Assembly: GCA_964481465.1 (NCBI GenBank)
Contig: CAYZTL010000007.1
Coordinates: 124,001 to 188,000 of the forward strand
Direction: 5' to 3'
Source: B10-G9 sp964481465
Lineage (GTDB): Bacteria > Chloroflexota > Anaerolineae > Anaerolineales > UBA11858
Length of the DNA stretch: 64,000 nt
How positions within the stretch are numbered: the stretch's first letter is position 1; every line of letters starts with the position of its first letter. Positions 59,481-64,000 of this stretch are shown here, piece by piece. The notes beneath the pieces were generated by a model. It was not told the DNA's origin. It made no database searches and was given only the letters and a program-made list of their open reading frames with translations. The position numbers and the translations under genes were made by a program.

Positions 59481-60374
59481 TCACGCTAGAAAAAGGCTCA
59501 GAGAAAGCAAAAGGGGTGTAAGAACGGTAAGAAGGACATTGATGCCCATCACAGGGATAAGGTTAGGGATTTCTTTAGCATGCTGTCTCACTCCTTGAAA
59601 TGCTTTCCAGGCTAATGCTCCAGTTAATAAAGCGATGAGACTGAGTCTAGGAAACAAACCCAGGGCCACCCCCAGGATCACAGTGAGATAAGCCAACAAC
59701 AGGATGACACCGTATAGAACAGCACTTGCTCTTCTTCCAATCAGAATGGGAAAATGCTCCCGCCCCACACTTCGATCCGCCTCAACATCTGGAAATTGAT
59801 TCAACAGTAATAGGTCACTGACCAAGAAAGTGGGGACTAGTGAAGCAACCCCAGCCTGCCAACTATACGTGCCTGACAAGGCAAAATGCGTTCCCATCAC
59901 CATCAATACTCCAAACCCGATCCCGGGAGCCATCAAACACAAAACAGGCTGGTAGACCCACCAAATCGTGTACGTGATCAAAAGGATCAACCCCAAACTC
60001 CCTACCAACAATATCTGCCATCCTCGCATCCAAAGGAAATACAAGCCAATACTTGCTGTGATAAAGAACGCCACCCAGGCAAGATATAAGACCTTCCTCG
60101 CCATTTCAGGTTGAGCTGGGAGTGTACCACTGCCCCCGCTGAAAGGCGTAGGCTGCGTTTTCATATCCAGACCACTCCGAAAGTCGTAATACTCATTGAA
60201 CACATTTACACTGATATGAGCTGACAGTGCACCTATCAGGACCAACACCAAATGCCAAGTCTCGATTTGCCCAGTCTGCCAGTAAGCTGTGCCTGCACCA
60301 ACTGAGACACAGGCCGGGGCCAATACCAAAAAAGGTAAGCGCATCGGCCCCAGCAAGAATTTCCACTTTCTCAT
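59481..60374 (-). CDS. UbiA-family prenyltransferase (MenA-like)
   Basis: A 297-residue polytopic protein. Both Asp-rich motifs are present: NEYYDFRSGLD and DVEADRSVGREH-like (FPDVEAD). These bind prenyl diphosphate through Mg2+. The arrangement with QPTPFSGGSGTLP resembles MenA (1,4-dihydroxy-2-naphthoate polyprenyltransferase), which makes menaquinone. No other men genes are nearby, so substrate is inferred. The length fits the family. Confidence 0.82.
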   Translation of the reverse strand: MRKWKFLLGPMRLPFLVLAPACVSVGAGTAYWQTGQIETWHLVLVLIGALSAHISVNVFNEYYDFRSGLDMKTQPTPFSGGSGTLPAQPEMARKVLYLAWVAFFITASIGLYFLWMRGWQILLVGSLGLILLITYTIWWVYQPVLCLMAPGIGFGVLMVMGTHFALSGTYSWQAGVASLVPTFLVSDLLLLNQFPDVEADRSVGREHFPILIGRRASAVLYGVILLLAYLTVILGVALGLFPRLSLIALLTGALAWKAFQGVRQHAKEIPNLIPVMGINVLLTVLTPLLLSLSLFLA

Positions 60375-60669
60375 TCAACTCTCTCCAATTCAACATAAAA
60401 TGGGAGCAATATAAACCTCACCGCCTTGAATGTATTAAGCCTAGTGGCTCCATGTTCCCCCATCACCCATTATCAAATTCGTGCCCCCCCAACCCTGATC
60501 TTATACGATACCTCTCCACCTGGCCGCGGTCCATGTTACCTGATCAAATCCTCTACCCAGCAGGATCACTCTTCCAAAAATTTTGAGCTTTTCATTTTCC
60601 TGGAGAACCCAAATTTCTTGGAAAGGCCCCCTCTCCATCAGACATCATCCGTTCCAAGAAAGGTTTAAC

Positions 60670-60975
60670 TCACCCCTTGGGATTAAGGTCAGGATCCTCC
60701 CAGCCAGATCGGGGTCGAGCATCCCGATCAGCAAGAGGTTTCTTCGAAATGGAAGCCCGTTGTTTTTTGGGCCCTTTCCTGGACGGGGATTTTCCAGGTT
60801 TTACCCCCAGCCACTTATCACCCTCTATCTCGCCTAGATATGAACCACGGAGAGAGTAAGCCACGCCTTTTTCAAAGAACCCAACATGTTCACCCTCAGC
60901 AGAATAGAGATGATCATCTTTAGACCGCCAGCCCGCAAACTCGCCTGAGCTGATCTTCCATATAGGTTTCATCAT
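60670..60975 (-). CDS. beta-flower-like small protein
   Basis: A 101-residue protein. The first 55 residues (KPIWKISSGEFAGWRSKDDHLYSAEGEHVGFFEKGVAYSLRGSYLGEI) match the four-fold beta flower pattern in which short W/GY strands repeat. A basic Pro/Lys-rich tail (SPSRKGPKKQRASISKKP) follows, which may bind nucleic acid or membrane. Function unknown. It stands alone between gaps of about 200-300 bases. Confidence 0.65.
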   Translation of the reverse strand: MMKPIWKISSGEFAGWRSKDDHLYSAEGEHVGFFEKGVAYSLRGSYLGEIEGDKWLGVKPGKSPSRKGPKKQRASISKKPLADRDARPRSGWEDPDLNPKG

Positions 60976-61184
60976 TCACCTCCATATCCTACCCGTTTTC
61001 CGGTAACCACTGCTTCTTTTCCCAGAAGGTGTACCACCCTTCAAAGGGAGACCAGGTCCTCTTCACAATCCAGCAGTAAAGGACAGCCGATGTGGGTTGG
61101 GCCTGTGCAATAAACATTTTATTTTAAAACTCTGAAATGTACAGAAGAAAATGATCAACCGATACAAAAAGATATGGATCCATT

Positions 61185-62405
61185 TCAATCCCAATCTGCG
61201 GGGACAAGAAACCACAGTGTCATAATGGCCAGGACATCCATGATCACGCTGACCGCAACGTTATAGCCAATCCCACTTGAGAAAATTCGCGAGCCCACAA
61301 AACTGCCTACGGCATCCCCGGCAGAGATTGCCGCGGCGTTAAAAGCCATCAGAGTCGCCCGCGCCTGGGGACGCAATTCGCTGAGTAAGGAAAAACCAGT
61401 CACAATTGAGAATTCAAAAGCCACAGAGAAGATAAAAAGAGCGACCAAAGTTAAAATGATCCGATCTCCAAGAAAGGGCAGGGAAAAAGAGGCTAGGAGG
61501 TTGACACCTAACCCTAAGATCATTGATAAACGCTTTCCAAGTCGATCGGAGATGATTCCCACCAAAACCAACCCCACAATACCTGCAACACCGATCACTG
61601 ACGACACCGCACCCAACCGGTCAGCTGACAAGGCAAAAGACCGCTCAAAATAAGCCCCGTAAATGATCATGACGTTTCGGACGCCCGTGATCATCACTAA
61701 AGTCACCCCGAGCGCAGCCAGGGAGGCTCGATGGGTGAGAACCTCTTTTAACCCCTTTCGAAGGCTGATCGCACCTTCAGCTACTGCGATATCTCCAGGA
61801 AGGATATAAACCACCAAACACAAGGCTAGACATCCCAAACCAGCCAGCCAAAAGAAGGGTCCATTCCACCTCCCTTTTTCGATCACATATCCCACCAAGG
61901 GCACACCAAACAGAAAAGCGCCGGACCACCCTAACTCGATCGCCGCCATAGCCATAGCCCGTCTTTCATAAGCCACCCGGTCCCCCACGTAGGCCTGAAT
62001 AGCTGGATCAAAGAAAAACAAACCCGCACCGGTCAAGATCAACCCCACCAACAGGCCGGTGAAAGTCGGCCAAAGGGCCACAATCAGAGCGCCCAAGCTG
62101 AAGGAGACCAATCCCACCAGCATGGCCCTCTTCCGACCCTGGGTATCCCCAAAAGAACCGAGGATGGGGCTGAACACGCCCAGAGCTGACCGGATGGTCA
62201 CTGCAATTGCAGCGGTCTCCAATGTGACCCCTAACCCTCTGGCAATAACTGGCAAAAACGGATATACCATGCGGTGCCCGGTGTAGAGCACGGTCCGGGT
62301 AAAGGCGATGACCGAGAGATGCAGTGGTAAACGGGGAATGGTCGAGGAGGAGTTTCTTTCCGGCGGTAACTCCGTCGGTTCCTGCAAATGTACTGTCCTT
62401 TCCAT
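61185..62405 (-). CDS. MFS transporter
   Basis: A 406-residue major-facilitator protein with twelve helices in two halves. The cytoplasmic loop 2-3 motif reads GSFGDTQGRKRAM, and the equivalent in the second half is GIISDRLGKRLSM. A hydrophilic N-terminal tail of about 30 residues precedes helix 1. The substrate is unknown; it may be a drug or metabolite efflux pump. Its start is 406 bases to the left of the neighbour's stop-proximal coding end, so it is probably its own unit. Confidence 0.88.
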   Translation of the reverse strand: MERTVHLQEPTELPPERNSSSTIPRLPLHLSVIAFTRTVLYTGHRMVYPFLPVIARGLGVTLETAAIAVTIRSALGVFSPILGSFGDTQGRKRAMLVGLVSFSLGALIVALWPTFTGLLVGLILTGAGLFFFDPAIQAYVGDRVAYERRAMAMAAIELGWSGAFLFGVPLVGYVIEKGRWNGPFFWLAGLGCLALCLVVYILPGDIAVAEGAISLRKGLKEVLTHRASLAALGVTLVMITGVRNVMIIYGAYFERSFALSADRLGAVSSVIGVAGIVGLVLVGIISDRLGKRLSMILGLGVNLLASFSLPFLGDRIILTLVALFIFSVAFEFSIVTGFSLLSELRPQARATLMAFNAAAISAGDAVGSFVGSRIFSSGIGYNVAVSVIMDVLAIMTLWFLVPADWD

Positions 62406-62544
62406 ATTTCGAATTTAACGAAGGGTTTTATTATATCTAACTGAATTTCTCCTAACTTTTCTTTCCCTATGTTCTCATCTCGCTTCAACCGGGATACTCA
62501 CTAACCACCCTCCTACTGCTGATCCAAGGGTCTTCAAGGAATAG

Positions 62545-63222
62545 TCATGACCGGACGTATAAAATAGCCCGCCCCCGTTTCCCCACGGCGTTGATCTCTC
62601 CCATCTCCCGTAAGCAGTAGGCCATCTTCTGGGCCATCCAGCGCGGACCGTCCAACCCTTGAGACAGCTCTTTGGTCGTGAACTCCTCCGGTAATCCATC
62701 TGGAAGCAGCCTCCCCAAGTCCTTTGGCGTTTGAAAGATATGCCGCTCCACCACCTCTAACAGCCGGCGTTCCTCAGGTTCCCACCCATTCCGCCACCAC
62801 ATTTTCCGCCCCGTAAATTTGCGCACCTCCTCTTCCTGGATCAGGACCACCTCCAATGTGAAATGGTCCTGGAGCATTAAATCCGGGAAACTCACCAACT
62901 CCTGAAAGACATCCTCCACACGCCCCCGTTTGGGTGATTTTCGCCGCCGCGGACTATCCCACCCGGGCTTGGGCAATTTATAGAGCCATTTTTCCTGCGC
63001 CAGGGGGTAGACCAAGCGCACAGGATGGGTCCGGACCAGGTCGCGGAGTTTGTCTCTCACAGTCGAAAAATTTCCGGTCTGGATTTCAATTAGTGCCCCA
63101 CCTTGCAGGATATCCACCACATACCCGTCCACCGCCACCTCCACTTGGTCACCCGGCCGGGCATACCAATTTTTCAGGGAAGCGTGCAGGGGGTGCTCAT
63201 TCAGTTCGCCGATCTGGCTCAT
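62545..63222 (-). CDS. conserved unknown protein, possible PD-(D/E)xK-like nuclease core
   Basis: A 225-residue cytoplasmic protein that I do not recognise by name but which has the look of a conserved family. LHASLKNWYARPGDQVEVAVDGYVVDILQGGALIEIQTGNFSTV could form the D...(E)xQ core of a PD-(D/E)xK fold: Asp in VVDIL, then EIQT. RRRKSPKRG and a C-terminal winged-helix-like part (FTTKELSQGL...MAYCLREMGEINAVGKRGRAILY) follow. A nuclease is only a guess. A minus-strand TATAAT lies at 63273-63278. Confidence 0.6.
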   Translation of the reverse strand: MSQIGELNEHPLHASLKNWYARPGDQVEVAVDGYVVDILQGGALIEIQTGNFSTVRDKLRDLVRTHPVRLVYPLAQEKWLYKLPKPGWDSPRRRKSPKRGRVEDVFQELVSFPDLMLQDHFTLEVVLIQEEEVRKFTGRKMWWRNGWEPEERRLLEVVERHIFQTPKDLGRLLPDGLPEEFTTKELSQGLDGPRWMAQKMAYCLREMGEINAVGKRGRAILYVRS

Positions 63223-63359
63223 ACGCCCTCTCCAAAATGGATATTCACGCTGTTCGTAAGGGGTCCAGCGATATTATAAACCCCATCATAATATTACAAA
63301 TCAAGCTATGGAAAATATCCTAAATCTTTGGACCTCTATAAATGATTAATGGCACATTC

Positions 63360-64000
63360 TCACCAGACTACATCCACCACCAGCGCGGGATGGTCCGATG
63401 CCGGTTCATGCAAGTACCGCGCATCCTCAACATTCAGATTCGGCGCGAGGAAGACATAATCGATGCGGTCTTCCACCCACAATTCCCGGCCGTCCTCCCC
63501 TTCCGGCCACCTCTCCTTCCAAGCGTCTACCAACCTTTCTGTGGTCAAGGTATACTGATCACTTTGAGGTCGGAAATTGAAATCCCCCATGGCGATCACG
63601 CGCTCCTCATCCCCCACTTCCTCCAAAAACTGGCGCTGCTGGACGATGGGCCCTTCATTGCCTAAATGGGTGACGAAGACTTGCAGCTGCTTTCCACCGA
63701 CCTCCACCCCCGCCCGGATGGCCGCGGTTTGCTCCCCCTCACTATACATGAAAAACGTCTGGGGGGATTTGATGGGGTATTTGGAAAGCAAAGCCACCCC
63801 GAAAGTCCCGGTGACCACCTTTGGCCCATAGTAAGCGTACATCCCTAATTGATCCGCGTAATACCGTACCAGGTCATCGTTACCTCCCGAAATGCGGTTG
63901 GTGTCGGATTCCTGGAGCCCGATCAGATCGGGATCCCATTTCCGGATCAGCGCCAGCTGACCATCCATGTTCAACTGCCCCTCCTCATTGAACCCCTGCT
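63360..64000 (-). CDS. endonuclease/exonuclease/phosphatase family protein, partial
   Basis: The C-terminal part of an EEP-fold hydrolase. The frame is open to the window edge, so its start lies beyond it; the apparent start at 63974 is internal. Visible motifs: LIGLQESDTNRISGG (metal Glu), GVALLSKYPI, THLGNEGPIVQQRQ, VIAMGDFNFRP, the late RIDYVFLA and EPASDHPALVVDV (catalytic His). Family members cut DNA, phosphodiesters or sphingomyelin. The N-terminus and any signal or membrane part are unseen. Confidence 0.85.
   Translation of the reverse strand, partial: QGFNEEGQLNMDGQLALIRKWDPDLIGLQESDTNRISGGNDDLVRYYADQLGMYAYYGPKVVTGTFGVALLSKYPIKSPQTFFMYSEGEQTAAIRAGVEVGGKQLQVFVTHLGNEGPIVQQRQFLEEVGDEERVIAMGDFNFRPQSDQYTLTTERLVDAWKERWPEGEDGRELWVEDRIDYVFLAPNLNVEDARYLHEPASDHPALVVDVVW

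Overview
The window looks like a bacterial chromosome segment, most likely from Chloroflexota (Anaerolineae-like). This is an inference from gene content, because there is no rRNA or other strong taxonomic marker. The pointers are Thr/Pro-rich surface lipoproteins with SH3-like modules, a DUF951 gene, a bacterial NurA-HerA pair, archaeal-type fructose-1,6-bisphosphate aldolase/phosphatase, three tandem M42 peptidases, fused CydDC, and several TTG/GTG starts. I see no tRNA, rRNA, CRISPR array, intact transposon or prophage.

Layout. 0.2-3.3 kb: two surface lipoproteins (minus). 3.7-9.5 kb: a tight plus-strand operon of a glutamate-dehydrogenase-family protein and two PEP-synthase-like ATP-grasp proteins. 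9.6-12.5 kb: a KBL/BioF-type PLP enzyme, a GIY-YIG protein, an HD hydrolase and an M50 protease (minus). 12.6-16.5 kb: DUF951, rsmI, phosphoglucose/phosphomannose isomerase and polX (plus). 16.5-23.2 kb: murI, rplS, an orphan solute-binding lipoprotein, three M42 peptidases and a TP-rich membrane protein (minus). 23.5-25.3 kb: moaA and a HAD hydrolase. 25.3-27.6 kb: two MscS channels. 27.8-29.1 kb: a gene graveyard, with a YwiC/DUF3179 chimera carrying a frameshift and an SDR gene with an internal deletion. 29.2-33.2 kb: a small unknown gene and a nurA-barrel protein-herA operon. 33.5-38.2 kb: a SIMPL lipoprotein, a PH-domain membrane protein, DUF92 and an SLC13/RCK transporter, with DnaA boxes between genes. 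38.2-46.4 kb: lysS, greA, a PIG-L deacetylase, comEC, MltR-like, PLD, yjbQ and a cold-shock protein (minus). 46.7-55.9 kb: nfeD, a membrane-anchored reductive-dehalogenase-like protein, cydA, cydB and fused cydDC (plus). 55.9-58.7 kb: a TM-anchored unknown, a DUF4332 protein and FBP aldolase/phosphatase. 58.8-64.0 kb: a nitroreductase, a UbiA prenyltransferase, a beta-flower protein, an MFS transporter, a conserved unknown and a partial endonuclease/exonuclease/phosphatase-family gene (minus).

How genes work together. CydAB with CydDC forms a complete cytochrome bd module for microaerobic respiration. NurA with HerA forms a DNA-end-resection machine, here with a third barrel-only partner. FBP aldolase/phosphatase, the sugar-phosphate isomerase and the PEP-synthase-like proteins touch central carbon metabolism. 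The M42 peptidases imply peptide use.

The strongest candidate for an undescribed system is the 3.7-9.5 kb operon. Its dehydrogenase has lost both classic catalytic residues (Lys to Phe107, Asp to Glu147) but keeps substrate-binding lysines and the Rossmann glycines. It is locked in an operon with two ATP-grasp proteins that lack the PEP-synthase phosphohistidine and PEP-binding domains and share a different C-terminal domain. Second is the tat-less, three-helix-anchored reductive-dehalogenase homologue next to cytochrome bd.
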